Assembly: GCA_025210795.1 (NCBI GenBank)
Contig: JAOAQZ010000019.1
Coordinates: forward strand, 124,001-188,000
Source: Cohaesibacter sp.
GTDB lineage: Bacteria; Pseudomonadota; Alphaproteobacteria; Rhizobiales; Cohaesibacteraceae
DNA length: 64,000 nucleotides
Direction: 5' to 3'
Position numbers and translations under genes: made by a program. Below the pieces are notes generated by a model that saw only the letters and a program-made list of their open reading frames with translations, searched no databases and was not told the DNA's origin. Of this stretch, positions 46,744 through 56,816 are shown one piece after another. Position 1 is the stretch's first letter, and every line of letters begins with the position of its first letter.

Positions 46744-47886
46744 TTATGCGTCTTTTCCAGCCTCATGCTCCAAAGAGCTATCGGTAAGGTCACCCTCAAC
46801 TCCCTTTGGCAACTTGGACGCGCTGCCGCCGGCGCGCTTGGGGGCTTTTCTGGTTGGCTTGAGACGGATTTTCACCCGTTTGATCCGCCGAGGATCTGCG
46901 TCCATCACCTCAAACTCCAAGCCGTCAGAGATGGCAACCAGCTCACCGCGTACAGGAATGCGGCCGATATGGGTAAAGATCAGCCCGCCGATGGTATCGA
47001 CATCTTCCAGTTCCTCATTGGATGAAAGATTGAAACCAATAGCTTCAGAAACCTCTTCCAAATCCGCTTTTGCATCAGCGATAAACAGATTTGGGCCAGC
47101 CTCGGCAATAGCCAGTTGTTCCTCGTCATCATGCTCATCTTCAATGTCACCAATGACGGTTTCGACAACATCTTCCAAAGAAACCAGCCCGTCGGTGCCG
47201 CCATATTCATCAATCACCAGAGCCATCTGGGTCCGAGCGGCACGCATTTTGGCCATCAGATCGGTTGCAGGCATGGACGGGGGAACAAACAATATGTCTC
47301 GAATGACTTCCAGCTCTTTGAGCGGGCGCTGCAAATCGATATTGCTCATGGTTTTGGGCGCATTGCCAAGCTGGTGTTCCAGCCCTTCTATTGCGTCTTC
47401 ATCGCACGGGCGAGCGGCCTCCCCATTGAGCAGATCCTCACTTGAGATACAGCCTTCCGAGGTCATCAGGCCAACCACATCCTTGATGTGAACCATACCA
47501 ACCGGATCATCCAGTGTTTCGCGATAGACCGGCAAGCGCGAATGGCCAACTTCCTGATAAATTGCCAGCAAGGCACCCAAGGAGATGTCATCTTCCACCG
47601 CATCAATGTCGGCGCGGGGGATCATCACGTCATCAACGCGCATTTCCCGCAGCGCCAGAATATTGCGCAGCATGGCTTTTTCATCCGCAGAGAAAGTTTC
47701 ATCCCCTCCCTCATCATCCGCCAGAGCACCTTCCATCTGGGTGCGCAGGGATTTTGTTGTCAGCCGGGCTGCGATGCCATTCACAAGACGATGCAGCCAC
47801 CCTCCGGCTTCAGTGTCTTGTACAAGCTCTTTCCCGTTATCTCTCGGGCTTGGTTCCAGCGGGGCTGGACTATCGGGGTCGTTCAT
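46744..47886 (-). CDS. corC: CorC/HlyC-type CBS domain protein
   Basis: 380 aa. Cytoplasmic two-CBS module (about 75-210; MIPRADIDAVEDD, GHSRLPVYRETLDDPVGMVH, MALVIDEYGGTDGLVSLED) followed by the CorC_HlyC FAD-binding-fold domain (EFEVMDADPRRIKRVKI). It lacks the N-terminal DUF21 membrane part of larger hemolysin-family exporters. Members affect Mg/Co transport; the HlyC hemolysin label is not supported for function. Between ybeY and lnt as usual. Confidence 0.9.
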   Translation of the reverse strand: MNDPDSPAPLEPSPRDNGKELVQDTEAGGWLHRLVNGIAARLTTKSLRTQMEGALADDEGGDETFSADEKAMLRNILALREMRVDDVMIPRADIDAVEDDISLGALLAIYQEVGHSRLPVYRETLDDPVGMVHIKDVVGLMTSEGCISSEDLLNGEAARPCDEDAIEGLEHQLGNAPKTMSNIDLQRPLKELEVIRDILFVPPSMPATDLMAKMRAARTQMALVIDEYGGTDGLVSLEDVVETVIGDIEDEHDDEEQLAIAEAGPNLFIADAKADLEEVSEAIGFNLSSNEELEDVDTIGGLIFTHIGRIPVRGELVAISDGLEFEVMDADPRRIKRVKIRLKPTRKAPKRAGGSASKLPKGVEGDLTDSSLEHEAGKDA

Positions 47887-47963
47887 TCGTTTTTGGTGGC
47901 AAGCCTTGCGGCTGGCCGCTCCTTTTCAGGGCAATCATTTATGGCGACGATCTTGGTCACCCA

Positions 47964-48491
47964 TCATTCAGGCATTTGGACAGGATCACTTCCTGCATAA
48001 GGATTATCGATTCCGATTTGGGCGAGAATGGCAACTTCCACAGATTCCATCTTCTCTGCTTCATCCCATTCAATATGATCATACCCTGCCAAATGTAAAA
48101 AACCATGAATACACAGATGGGTAAGATGCGCCATGAATGCAATGCCCAAATCTTTCGCTTCTCGCTCAACCGTCTCATAGGCAAAAATTACATCCCCCAG
48201 CAGGGGGCCTAGAGGATCTGCCTCTTCATCAATGGGAAAAGACAGGACATTGGTTGCCTTATCCTTGCCCCGATGGGCGGCATTTAGTGCCTTTACCTGT
48301 GCATCATCGGTAAAAACCAGAGAGATTTCCGAACCATCCAAAATGGCAATGGTCTCGATCGTCTCGATATAATGCTGGGCCTGATCAAGAGCTTTGGCAA
48401 GGCTCTCTTCAAGCTCTGTATGCGCATTCCAGCGCGGATCCTCTATCAGAAAATCCTTCTCCAGCGGCACCAGTCCATCGAGCTTGCTCAT
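47964..48491 (-). CDS. ybeY: Endoribonuclease YbeY
   Basis: 175 aa. Zinc-dependent RNase that acts in 16S rRNA 3' maturation and ribosome quality control. The metal site HGFLHLAGYDHIEWDEA (H-x3-H-x5-H) is intact. Its ATG overlaps the phoH stop (ATGA at 48488-48491), so the two are translationally coupled, as expected for interacting YbeY/YbeZ proteins. Confidence 0.96.
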   Translation of the reverse strand: MSKLDGLVPLEKDFLIEDPRWNAHTELEESLAKALDQAQHYIETIETIAILDGSEISLVFTDDAQVKALNAAHRGKDKATNVLSFPIDEEADPLGPLLGDVIFAYETVEREAKDLGIAFMAHLTHLCIHGFLHLAGYDHIEWDEAEKMESVEVAILAQIGIDNPYAGSDPVQMPE

Positions 48492-49699
48492 TCATCTTCG
48501 TCCTGAACGGGCAATGGAGCAGAAGGAGACAGATCCTTTGTGTCGCCTTCCAGATCTTCCAATGCCTTTTTTTCCAGCGCCTGACGGATGCGGGCTTTGC
48601 GCCGTGCTTCCTCATCATAGGCATTGACGATCCGCATCACCAATTCGTGGCGCACCACGTCTTCTGCCGTAAAACCAACCCGCACAATGGAGGGGATTGA
48701 CCCTAGAAGATCCATGGCCTCCACCAGACCGGATTTTTCCCCGCGAGGCAAATCGATCTGGGACGGATCACCGGTAATAATCATCTTGGAATTCTCACCA
48801 AGGCGGGTGAGGAACATCTTCATTTGCATGGAGGTGGTATTCTGGGCTTCATCCAAAATAACCACTGCATTGGACAGGGTCCGCCCACGCATGAAGGCAA
48901 GCGGGGCAATTTCGATGACTTTTGCCTCGATCTCACGCTCCACCTTGTCCGGCGGCATCATATCATACAGCGCGTCATAGAGAGGCCGCAGGTAAGGGTC
49001 GACCTTTTCTTTCATATCACCGGGCAAGAAGCCCAGACGCTCACCCGCTTCAACAGCAGGCCGCGAGAGGATGATCCGATCAACCACACCGCGCTCGAGA
49101 AGTGAGGCTGCATAGGCAACCGCCAGATAGGTTTTGCCCGTTCCGGCCGGACCGGTGCCAAAGACCAGATCAGCACGATCCATGGCACGAATATAAGCAT
49201 CTTGCGTTGCTGTGCGGGCAATCAGCTTCTTCTTGCGGGTTGCGATCTGGGCAAAATTCAGCTTACCGCCCTTGCCATCACCTTGGGCATCGGGAGAGAT
49301 TTGCGGCAATTCCAGCTGCTCGTCCGCTGCCTGAGCCATGCGGATGGCCCCGTCAACATCGGCCTGTTCCACGCTTTCCCCGTCACGCAGGCGATAATAG
49401 AGAGAATCAAGTGCCTGTTTGGCCTGATCGCACAGATCGGCAGGCCCTTTGATGGTGACCCGATTGCCCCGTGCAATGGCTTCAACACCAAGCTTCTGCT
49501 CGATGCGGGCCAAATGCTGGTCATATTGACCAAACAGATCGCTCGCTAACCGGTTGTCATCGTAAGATAAAACTATATGGCCCATATCGGAGGCTGCCTT
49601 GAGAGCTTTGGATGCCCGGCTTTTTTTCAAATCAGCTTTGGTGGATCCCTGAGATGATTTGCTTGAGTTTTTGCTCTTGTCGCGAGGCTGATCGCTCAA
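48488..49699 (-). CDS. phoH: PhoH family ATPase (YbeZ)
   Basis: 403 aa. N-terminal extension rich in Lys/Ser, then a KH-like segment, and the PhoH ATPase domain with Walker [19 protein letters not shown], Walker [12 protein letters not shown] and [10 protein letters not shown]. It works with YbeY in RNA metabolism. The start overlaps the miaB stop by 4 bases. Confidence 0.94.
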   Translation of the reverse strand: MSDQPRDKSKNSSKSSQGSTKADLKKSRASKALKAASDMGHIVLSYDDNRLASDLFGQYDQHLARIEQKLGVEAIARGNRVTIKGPADLCDQAKQALDSLYYRLRDGESVEQADVDGAIRMAQAADEQLELPQISPDAQGDGKGGKLNFAQIATRKKKLIARTATQDAYIRAMDRADLVFGTGPAGTGKTYLAVAYAASLLERGVVDRIILSRPAVEAGERLGFLPGDMKEKVDPYLRPLYDALYDMMPPDKVEREIEAKVIEIAPLAFMRGRTLSNAVVILDEAQNTTSMQMKMFLTRLGENSKMIITGDPSQIDLPRGEKSGLVEAMDLLGSIPSIVRVGFTAEDVVRHELVMRIVNAYDEEARRKARIRQALEKKALEDLEGDTKDLSPSAPLPVQDEDE

Positions 49700-51108
49700 G
49701 TGTTTATCCCTTCTCGGTGAGATATCTTTGATCTATCCATTGTAGAATGACCGCCGGTAATTGTCCCAAACAAACTGTTGGTGCCGATATTATCGATATG
49801 GACTGTGACAATTTCACCAATCATCTCTTCAGGTGCCTGCACATGCACAGCTTGCAGCCAAGGAGATTTGCCAACCAGCTGACCTTCATCGCGGCCTTTG
49901 CGCTCCAAAAGGAGGGTCATGGTGGTGCCGACCTTGGAGGCGTTGAAATCGGTTTGCTGCTGGTTGAGAAGCTCTTGCAGGCGGTAAAGACGCTCGGATT
50001 TGACCTCTTCAGCAACCTGATCGGGATTGTCCGCAGCTGGTGTTCCCGGACGGGGGGAATATTTAAAGCTATAGGCGGAGGCATAGGTCACCTCGCGCAC
50101 GATGCGCATGGTTTGCTCAAAATCCTCGTCTGTTTCACCGGGGAAGCCAACGATAAAATCACCTGAAAGGGCAATATCGGGCCTTGCATCGCGGATCACA
50201 TCAATCAGGCGGACATAATCATCATAACTATGCTGGCGGTTCATGGCCTTGAGAATCTTGTCAGAGCCAGACTGCACCGGCAAATGCAGATAGGGCATAA
50301 GGCTATCAAGGTCGCGGTGAGCGGCCAGCAATTCCTCATCCATGTCGCGCGGATGGGATGTGGTATAGCGCAGGCGATCAAGACCGGGAATTTCAGCAAG
50401 GCGGAACAAAAGCTTGCCAAGGCCCCAATCTTTGCCGTCGGCCCCTTCCCCGTGATAGCCGTTTACATTCTGGCCAAGCAGGGTGATATCGCGCACGCCA
50501 GCATCAGCAAGGCGTTCGGCTTCGGCAATAATCTGATGGGCAGGGCGGGAGGCTTCCGCGCCACGCGTATAGGGCACAACGCAGAAGGTGCAGAATTTAT
50601 CGCAGCCTTCCTGCACGGTCAGGAACGAGCTGACACCACGTTTGCGGGTGACTTCTTTTTTGGCTTTGGGCAGATTGGCAAATTTGTCTTCAACGGGGAA
50701 ATCCGTCTCTACCACGCGCGATCCGTTATGAGCCCGGTCCAGAAGCTCTGGCAGGCGATGATAGGATTGTGGGCCAAAGACCATATCGACCACCGGGGCG
50801 CGGCGCATGATTTCCTCGCCTTCTGCCTGCGCGACACAGCCAGCAACGCCGATGGTCATTTCCCCATCGCCCTTTTCCTTTTTGGCGTCACGCATTTTGC
50901 GAATACGGCCCAACTCGGAATAAACTTTCTCTGCAGCTTTTTCGCGAATATGGCATGTATTGAGAATAACCAGATCCGCTTCTTCCATCTCTTGCGTCGG
51001 CGCATAGCCCTTTGTTGCCAATGCATCGGCCATGCGGTCCGAATCATAGACATTCATCTGGCAGCCATAGGTCTTGACGAAGACTTTCTTGTCTTTTGGA
51101 TTGGTCAT
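49696..51108 (-). CDS. miaB: tRNA-2-methylthio-N6-isopentenyladenosine37 methylthiotransferase MiaB
   Basis: 470 aa. Adds the methylthio group to i6A37 of tRNAs reading UNN codons. N-terminal UPF0004 domain with [27 protein letters not shown] and GCVAQ (second cluster Cys), radical [18 protein letters not shown], and a C-terminal TRAM domain. Length fits MiaB rather than RimO. Confidence 0.96.
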   Translation of the reverse strand: MTNPKDKKVFVKTYGCQMNVYDSDRMADALATKGYAPTQEMEEADLVILNTCHIREKAAEKVYSELGRIRKMRDAKKEKGDGEMTIGVAGCVAQAEGEEIMRRAPVVDMVFGPQSYHRLPELLDRAHNGSRVVETDFPVEDKFANLPKAKKEVTRKRGVSSFLTVQEGCDKFCTFCVVPYTRGAEASRPAHQIIAEAERLADAGVRDITLLGQNVNGYHGEGADGKDWGLGKLLFRLAEIPGLDRLRYTTSHPRDMDEELLAAHRDLDSLMPYLHLPVQSGSDKILKAMNRQHSYDDYVRLIDVIRDARPDIALSGDFIVGFPGETDEDFEQTMRIVREVTYASAYSFKYSPRPGTPAADNPDQVAEEVKSERLYRLQELLNQQQTDFNASKVGTTMTLLLERKGRDEGQLVGKSPWLQAVHVQAPEEMIGEIVTVHIDNIGTNSLFGTITGGHSTMDRSKISHREGINT

Positions 51109-51294
51109 ATCTGGTCACGCCCGGAAAATTGCTGATCGTCATTTGCAAGGCTCATGCCTGCCTTGCTCTGTGCCATAGAGCCAAAGGAGGGCCAAAGGAC
51201 TCCTGTGGCGGAATAGCGCGCAGCTTTACCCCTTTTTGCCCCTTTTGCAAAGCGCAAAAAACGCAAAAATGATGGCAAGGCCTTAACGTCCCCC

Positions 51295-52275
51295 TTACCC
51301 GCGCCCCATAAGGGCCTGCTGGTTAAGCAAGCGCACCTGATCTTCTGCCTGTTTAGCGATCTGTTTGCGATCGGCCTTGGCGTCAAAGGCAATAGGTTCG
51401 CCATAAGCCAGTTCCGCATCCACGGCCCCTTCTTTAAGAAGCGCCCAAAGATGGGGCAGCAGATCCATATCCCCATACCAGGCAGCCAGCGGACGATGCT
51501 GCCGGCCCATCGGCATACCATGAAGGCCCGTATAGGCAATCGAGAGAGGCTGAACCCACACTTTCTGCTCTTGATTGCTTCCCTCTTTCCCCGCAATTGC
51601 CGTTTTGGCCGCACCAATGAGGGCGGAGCGGAACGGCAAAACCCGATTGCCGTCTGAAGACGTTCCTTCCGGGAAAAGCACAATGGCATCACCTGAGGCA
51701 AGGCGCTCAGCAATTTCCCGCGTTGCCTGTCCGGTCTCGGAGCGGCGGGTTCGATTGACAAAGATCGTGCGCTGTAATTTGGCAAGAAGACCAAAGAGAG
51801 GCCAGGAGGCCACTTCAGATTTTGCAATAAAGGACAGAGGCTCGGTTCTTCCCAGAACCACAATATCAAGCCAGGAGATATGATTGGCGGTGATCAGAAC
51901 CGCTCCGCCATCGCGCACGCAAGCGCCCTTAACAGATACCCGCACCCCTAACGCCTTGCAGCCGATACGGTGAAAAAGAACCGGGATCCAGCGCGCTGAG
52001 GGCAGTTTGAGGGTAACCGATAGCCACTGAAGCGGCAAACCAACAAGTACGGCCAGAATAATGACACAGGCGGCCAGAGCCGCCCGGTAGGGTGCAAGAT
52101 CAATGCTGCGATTGGTTGCGGCCAATTGGGGGGGAGCGGTTTTGTCCACGTCTTGGCCCTGCCCTTTGTCAGGCTCTGCTATATCGGCAGAAGAGGACAT
52201 TGGGGCAGGCGCTAAATCAGGGGCAGGCATATGCGAAGGGGATTTTGCTTTCACGCTCTTGCTCCAAAATACCAT
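51295..52275 (-). CDS. plsC: 1-acyl-sn-glycerol-3-phosphate acyltransferase (PlsC family)
   Basis: 326 aa. Acylates lysophosphatidate or a related lysolipid. An N-terminal hydrophobic helix (about 67-85) precedes the acyltransferase motifs: NHISWLDIVVLG (H-x4-D), FVNRTRRSE, FPEGTSSDGNRVLPFRSAL, and a later P-motif. Family membership is solid; in Rhizobiales OlsA (ornithine lipid) is similar, so the acceptor is not certain. 20 bases after the fur-like gene. Confidence 0.88.
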   Translation of the reverse strand: MVFWSKSVKAKSPSHMPAPDLAPAPMSSSADIAEPDKGQGQDVDKTAPPQLAATNRSIDLAPYRAALAACVIILAVLVGLPLQWLSVTLKLPSARWIPVLFHRIGCKALGVRVSVKGACVRDGGAVLITANHISWLDIVVLGRTEPLSFIAKSEVASWPLFGLLAKLQRTIFVNRTRRSETGQATREIAERLASGDAIVLFPEGTSSDGNRVLPFRSALIGAAKTAIAGKEGSNQEQKVWVQPLSIAYTGLHGMPMGRQHRPLAAWYGDMDLLPHLWALLKEGAVDAELAYGEPIAFDAKADRKQIAKQAEDQVRLLNQQALMGRG

Positions 52276-52295
52276 CCGCCCCTTGGAAGAGAGGC

Positions 52296-52730
52296 TTATT
52301 CGCCCTCACTCTCGTCCAGCGGGACGCCATATAGCTCTAGCCGATGGTCAACAAGCTTAAAGCCAAGGCGGCGGGCCACTTCCACCTGCAGACGCTCGAT
52401 TTCTTCATCGCGAAATTCAATCACCTTGCCTGAGCGCAAATCAATCAGATGATCGTGGTGTTCTTCCGAGATAGTTTCATAACGGGATCTGCCATCGCGA
52501 AATTCGTGGCGTTCGATAATGCCAGCATCTTCGAAAAGTTTGACAGTACGATAAACGGTCGAAATAGAAATGCCGCTATCGATTTTGGAGGCCCGACTAT
52601 AAAGCTCTTCCACATCGGGGTGATCGATGGCTGCATCCAGAACCCGGGCGATGACGCGGCGCTGCTCGGTCATGCGCATTCCGGCATTGGTGCATAAATC
52701 TTCGATGGCGGTCTTTTTAATGATTGTCAT
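52296..52730 (-). CDS. fur: Fur-family metal regulator (Mur/Fur of Rhizobiales)
   Basis: 144 aa. Winged HTH (GMRMTEQRRVIARVLDAAID, then GISISTVYRTVKLFEDAGII) and metal site EEHHDHLIDLRSGKVIEF. In Rhizobiales this Fur orthologue usually senses manganese and is named Mur. It lies between rimI and plsC/miaB as in related genomes. The second Fur-superfamily gene in the window, distinct from irr. Confidence 0.93.
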   Translation of the reverse strand: MTIIKKTAIEDLCTNAGMRMTEQRRVIARVLDAAIDHPDVEELYSRASKIDSGISISTVYRTVKLFEDAGIIERHEFRDGRSRYETISEEHHDHLIDLRSGKVIEFRDEEIERLQVEVARRLGFKLVDHRLELYGVPLDESEGE

Positions 52731-52766
52731 CGTTTTGATTGCCTTTGCTGCCCTTTGGCCTTCTCG

Positions 52767-53315
52767 TCACCCCAAATTGATTTGCATAATCCACGCGGTC
52801 GAGGCTTTTTCCTTACCGCTGGCATAATAGCCCTTACGCTCACCAACTTTTTCGAATCCCAATTTTTGATAGAGCAATAGCGCAGGTTGATTGGTCTCGT
52901 CCACCTCCAGAAACAATTTGGCAAGACGATCTGCATAGAGCTGGCGCATCACTTCATGCATCAATTGCTCCCCTGCGCCGGATTTCCTTTGCCCCGGATC
53001 AACAGCAATAGTCAGGATTTCCGCCTCATCCAGAACCGCGCGAACCAGCACAAAGCCGATAATCTGGTCTTTCATAATCAAATTTGAGCGGCGAATCACA
53101 TAGCAGCTCACCTTGTCATCACCCAAAAGCGCCTGAAACTCGCTGGCGGACCATGCGCGCGAAAATGATTTTTTGTGAATATCTGCAAGGAATGGCACAT
53201 CGGCAAGCTGCGCTTGCGTGATATGCGCTGTGCTTTTAAGCGGGAAGATCACCCAATCCTCTCCCTTGATCGCTTCTGGATCACATCGCGCTGGCAAAAG
53301 TGCGGCTGTGATCAT
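52767..53315 (-). CDS. rimI: Ribosomal protein S18 alanine N-acetyltransferase RimI-like
   Basis: 182 aa. GNAT fold with the acetyl-CoA motif VDPGQRKSGAGEQLMHEVMR and EVDETNQPALLLYQKLGF. Next to tsaB, as in many genomes, which supports RimI. A longer than usual N-terminal part (about 30 residues) precedes the core. Confidence 0.9.
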   Translation of the reverse strand: MITAALLPARCDPEAIKGEDWVIFPLKSTAHITQAQLADVPFLADIHKKSFSRAWSASEFQALLGDDKVSCYVIRRSNLIMKDQIIGFVLVRAVLDEAEILTIAVDPGQRKSGAGEQLMHEVMRQLYADRLAKLFLEVDETNQPALLLYQKLGFEKVGERKGYYASGKEKASTAWIMQINLG

Positions 53316-53403
53316 TCTTACCTTCTACGCTGCCCCGCTTGCCTGCACAATCACATAAGCTGAGGGGCTGGCATCTTCATCCCACCTCACAGTGATATAA
53401 AGA

Positions 53404-54141
53404 TCAGGCGCGCGCAATGGCTTTTCCCACTTGCGGCTTGGCATCAGGCCCGCGCAGATAAAGGGGTGTGGGTATCTTGTCATCAAATGGGGTGGTGAGA
53501 GCCCATCTGGCCATAGCCTTGATATCAGCTGCCCGAACTTCCATCACCGTATAATCACTGCTTGGACCGCCCTGCTCTTTTACTGCCTTCAGTACATGAG
53601 GGACGCCAGACCCGATAAGGCATAGAGGTGCTTTAAAATCAGAATGCGCCACCAGCTCAGCCGCTGATAGAGCCTTGGGCTCGCTGTCCAAGCACGCATT
53701 AAAGAATTGGGCGTAAATCTGGCCACGCCGGGCATCAATGGCAGAGAGAACCGGGCCTTTGGACCCTTGCGCCCTTGCAGTAAGCTCCAAGGCTTTCAGG
53801 CTTGAAAGCCCTTTAATGGGGCAATCAAGAGCCAGCGCTAAAGCACGCGCAGTTGCCAGCCCCACCCGCAGGCCGGTAAAGCTGCCCGGTCCGATAGTGA
53901 CTGCGATATGGGTGATATCTGCATAGTCGCACTTGGCCTCAGCCAAAAGCGCGGAAAGCTCGGACATCAAAACTTCTGCATGACCGCGAGACATGATCTG
54001 ACTGCGGGAGAAGATGTTTGCTGGTGCGCCGGTCTCGTCCGAAATTGCCAAAGCAACCGAGCAGGCTTCGAGCGCTGTATCAATCACCAGACAGCTTCTT
54101 GGCTCGTGGTTTCCGGCATCGGGGCTTTGCTGTGCGGTCAT
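53404..54141 (-). CDS. tsaB: tRNA threonylcarbamoyladenosine biosynthesis protein TsaB
   Basis: 245 aa. Non-catalytic ASKHA partner of TsaD in making t6A37 on tRNAs. N-terminal LVIDTALEACSVALAI, and VTIGPGSFTGLRVGLATARAL are characteristic. C-terminal region is variable. First gene of the tsaB-rimI-fur unit; a strong terminator separates it from nfu upstream. Confidence 0.95.
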   Translation of the reverse strand: MTAQQSPDAGNHEPRSCLVIDTALEACSVALAISDETGAPANIFSRSQIMSRGHAEVLMSELSALLAEAKCDYADITHIAVTIGPGSFTGLRVGLATARALALALDCPIKGLSSLKALELTARAQGSKGPVLSAIDARRGQIYAQFFNACLDSEPKALSAAELVAHSDFKAPLCLIGSGVPHVLKAVKEQGGPSSDYTVMEVRAADIKAMARWALTTPFDDKIPTPLYLRGPDAKPQVGKAIARA

Positions 54142-54192
54142 ATCAGGCTTCCTGCTTTTGATTGTTTAACAGAATGTGCCAACTTGATAGGC

Positions 54193-54234
54193 AAAAGGGC
54201 CCGCATCCTGGCTTTAAGATGCGCGGCCCCTTTA
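54193..54234 (-). terminator. Intrinsic terminator after the nfu gene
   Basis: A long hairpin (54197-54230; gggcc-cgcatc against gatgcg-c-ggcccc) is followed on the minus strand by TTTT (complement of 54193-54196). Confidence 0.8.
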
Positions 54235-54255
54235 TTCTTTTCATAGTTCGGTCTT

Positions 54256-54813
54256 TTACTGAACGGCCCGAACTTCCTGTACATCTGGCAGGAAATGGCG
54301 AAGCAAATTCTCGATGCCGTGCTTAAGGGTCGCTGTGGAAGACGGGCAACCAGCGCAGGCGCCGCGCATTTGCAGGTAAACCACACCGTCACGGAAACCG
54401 TGGAAGGTGATATCACCGCCATCCTGTGCCACAGCCGGACGGACCCGTGTTTCAAGCAACTCCTTGATGGTTGCAACGGTATCTGCATCCGCTTCGTCGA
54501 AATCTTCACCAGATGCACCAGCGCTCTCTTCTACCTTCATGATAGGCGCGCCAGACATGAAATGCTCCATGATGGCACCTAGAATAGCTGGCTTGATATG
54601 CTGCCATTCTGCCTCACCTTTGGTGATAGAGACAAAATCAAAGCCGAAAAAGACACCTTCTACCCCGTCGATGGAGAAGAGCTTTTGGGCCAGAGGAGAC
54701 ACTTCGGCGTCCTGAGATGAGCGGAAGTCGCGTGTTCCATCCTCAAGAACGACCTTGCCTGGCAGAAATTTCAAAGTAGCCGGATTGGGCGTTGCTTCGG
54801 TCTGAATAAACAT
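54256..54813 (-). CDS. NifU family Fe-S scaffold/carrier protein (Nfu)
   Basis: 185 aa from ATG 54813 with AAGGA upstream; the frame is open to 54930 without similarity. N-terminal Nfu_N domain (MFIQTEATPNPATLKFLPG) and C-terminal NifU domain with the cluster-binding CxxC in MRGACAGCPSSTATLKHGIE. It carries and transfers 4Fe-4S clusters, probably for respiratory and biosynthetic enzymes. Single gene with its own terminator. Confidence 0.95.
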   Translation of the reverse strand: MFIQTEATPNPATLKFLPGKVVLEDGTRDFRSSQDAEVSPLAQKLFSIDGVEGVFFGFDFVSITKGEAEWQHIKPAILGAIMEHFMSGAPIMKVEESAGASGEDFDEADADTVATIKELLETRVRPAVAQDGGDITFHGFRDGVVYLQMRGACAGCPSSTATLKHGIENLLRHFLPDVQEVRAVQ

Positions 54814-54969
54814 GTCCGTTCCTTCATTCTTTTTGCATTGCGCAACAACATACATAGAGGGACTTGCATGGTGCGCAGAGATAGCTGGTCTGACTAGAGA
54901 CATACGCTTTTTGACGCAAGTTTCAAGCAAGAACGTTTCGCAACTGGCTTTCTCTTTGAAAACAATGTC

Positions 54970-55467
54970 TTAAGCGACTGCTTCAATATCCTCATCGGAC
55001 AAGTCGCCGGGCACGATTGTCACGGGAATGGAAAAAGCCCCATTTGCGTGGTTGGCAATGGAGGAAACCAGAGGACCGGGACCATCGCCCGATCCGGCAG
55101 CCGCTGCCAGCACAAGGATGGCAATATCCTCATCTTCTCCGATCAGGGCATTGATTTCTTCAGCCACGCCCCCTTCACGGATCACACTTTCCGAGGTGAT
55201 GGATGCGATAGAGCGCACCCGTTCGTCAAAGCGGGCCAATGTTTCTTCGGCCGCTTCGCGCGCTTCGGCTTTCATGATTTCCTCAACACCCAGCCAGTGC
55301 TGAAACTGGCCCGGCTCAATCACCACCAACATGGTCAGAGCACCGCCGGTGCGGGCGGCCCGGCGGGCCGCATAAATGACGGCGCGGTCGCATTCACTTG
55401 TCTCGTCGATCACAACGAGGAACTTGCGGCGATGGCCTTCTTCATGACTTTTGCGTTTTGTAACCAT
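54970..55467 (-). CDS. Universal stress protein (UspA family)
   Basis: 165 aa. Begins with a basic segment, then FLVVIDETSECDRAVIYAARRA, and a C-terminal region with IAILVLAAAAGSGDGPGPLVS and SIPVTIVPGDL. The ATP-binding G2xG9G(S/T) pattern is only partly visible. Often found before trpS/murJ in this order; stress role inferred from family. Confidence 0.85.
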   Translation of the reverse strand: MVTKRKSHEEGHRRKFLVVIDETSECDRAVIYAARRAARTGGALTMLVVIEPGQFQHWLGVEEIMKAEAREAAEETLARFDERVRSIASITSESVIREGGVAEEINALIGEDEDIAILVLAAAAGSGDGPGPLVSSIANHANGAFSIPVTIVPGDLSDEDIEAVA

Positions 55468-55537
55468 GGTTCAAACCTGCCATGAAGTGGGGAAAGGGGC
55501 AAGAGAGGAGCGCTCTCAAGCCCTCAACAAAATGAAA

Positions 55538-55580
55538 GATCCCCTCAAAAGGGCAGTTTCCTTACCCTTTTGAGAGGATC
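55538..55580 (-). terminator. Terminator-like inverted repeat after trpS
   Basis: Sixteen-base arms (55538-55553 and 55565-55580) pair with a single mismatch. On the minus strand CTTTCATTTTG follows, a moderate U-rich tail. Confidence 0.7.
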
Positions 55581-55619
55581 CATATGTGTATGGCCAAGGC
55601 CAGATCTTTGCTTGATCAC

Positions 55620-56699
55620 TCAGGCTTTGCGGATAAAACCGACAATATCCTTGACCTGATCAAAAATTGGCTCTGCGATGGCAGAGGCTTTTTCGGCCCC
55701 CTCACACAGGATCTGGTCAATATGGCTCTTGTCATCCATCAAGCGGCGCATTTCGCCAGTGATGGGAGAGAGCTTGTCCAAAGAAAGCTCGATCAGAGCT
55801 GGCTTGAATTTGGAGAATTCAGAGCCGCCAAATTCTGACAGAACATTCTCCTTATCCATGCCTGAAAGAGCGGCATAAATGCCAACAAGGTTGGAAGCTT
55901 CAGGGCGTCCATCCAATCCATCCAGCTCGCTTGGTAGAGCTTCGGGATCGGTCTTGGCCTTGCGAATTTTCAGCGCAATGGTGTCGGCATCGTCGGTCAA
56001 GTTAATCCGCGCCTTATCGGACGCATCAGACGAGGACATCTTTTTTGACCCGTCGCGCAAGGACATAACGCGCGGTGCAGGACCACCAATCAGCGGCTCT
56101 GGCTGCGGGAAGAAGACCTTTTCAGGATCCGTTGTTTCATCGCGATCAAGATTGTCTGTGCCGTAACCCAGCTCGGCAATCCGGTCCGCAAAATCGATAT
56201 TGAATTTTTGCGCTGTATCGCGCGCCAGTTCCAGATGCTGCTTCTGGTCTTCCCCGACCGGAACATGGGTGGCCTTATAGGCCAGAATGTCGGCGGACAT
56301 CAGGTTGGGATAGACAAAGAGGCCGGTTGAGACATTTTCGCGATTTTTCCCGGCTTTATCTTTGAACTGGGTCATGCGGTTGAGCCAACCCATGCGCGCG
56401 ATGCAATTGAAAATCCAGCCCAGTTCGGCATGCACCGGCACCTGGCTCTGGTTAAACACAATATGCTTGGCAGGATCGATCCCGGCAGCAAGAAAACCGG
56501 CGGTTACTTCGCGGGTGCGCTGCTCAAGCCCTTGCGGGTCTTGCCAGACCGTGATGGCATGCATGTCGACAACGCAGAAGACACAGTTAAAGTCCTGTTG
56601 CAGATCAACAAACTTGGTAATCGCACCAAGATAGTTGCCCAGATGCAGATTGCCTGATGGCTGGATGCCAGAAAATACGCGCGGCTCAAAATTGGCCAT
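55620..56699 (-). CDS. trpS: Tryptophanyl-tRNA synthetase
   Basis: 359 aa, class I synthetase charging tRNA-Trp. Motifs: [18 protein letters not shown] (HIGH variant HLGN), [10 protein letters not shown] (KMSKS variant), and [13 protein letters not shown]. Length is typical. The start ATG 56699 follows murJ by 117 bases. Confidence 0.97.
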   Translation of the reverse strand: MANFEPRVFSGIQPSGNLHLGNYLGAITKFVDLQQDFNCVFCVVDMHAITVWQDPQGLEQRTREVTAGFLAAGIDPAKHIVFNQSQVPVHAELGWIFNCIARMGWLNRMTQFKDKAGKNRENVSTGLFVYPNLMSADILAYKATHVPVGEDQKQHLELARDTAQKFNIDFADRIAELGYGTDNLDRDETTDPEKVFFPQPEPLIGGPAPRVMSLRDGSKKMSSSDASDKARINLTDDADTIALKIRKAKTDPEALPSELDGLDGRPEASNLVGIYAALSGMDKENVLSEFGGSEFSKFKPALIELSLDKLSPITGEMRRLMDDKSHIDQILCEGAEKASAIAEPIFDQVKDIVGFIRKA

Positions 56700-56816
56700 A
56701 ATAGTCCTCGAAATGTTGCCCAGGTGGGTGGAAGCACAAGGGGGAGGGTTACAAACAGCTAGGGTTATCGGCTAAGTCACCCGCGCTTGCAAGGGAAAAG
56801 ACGGCTGTGGTTTTGC

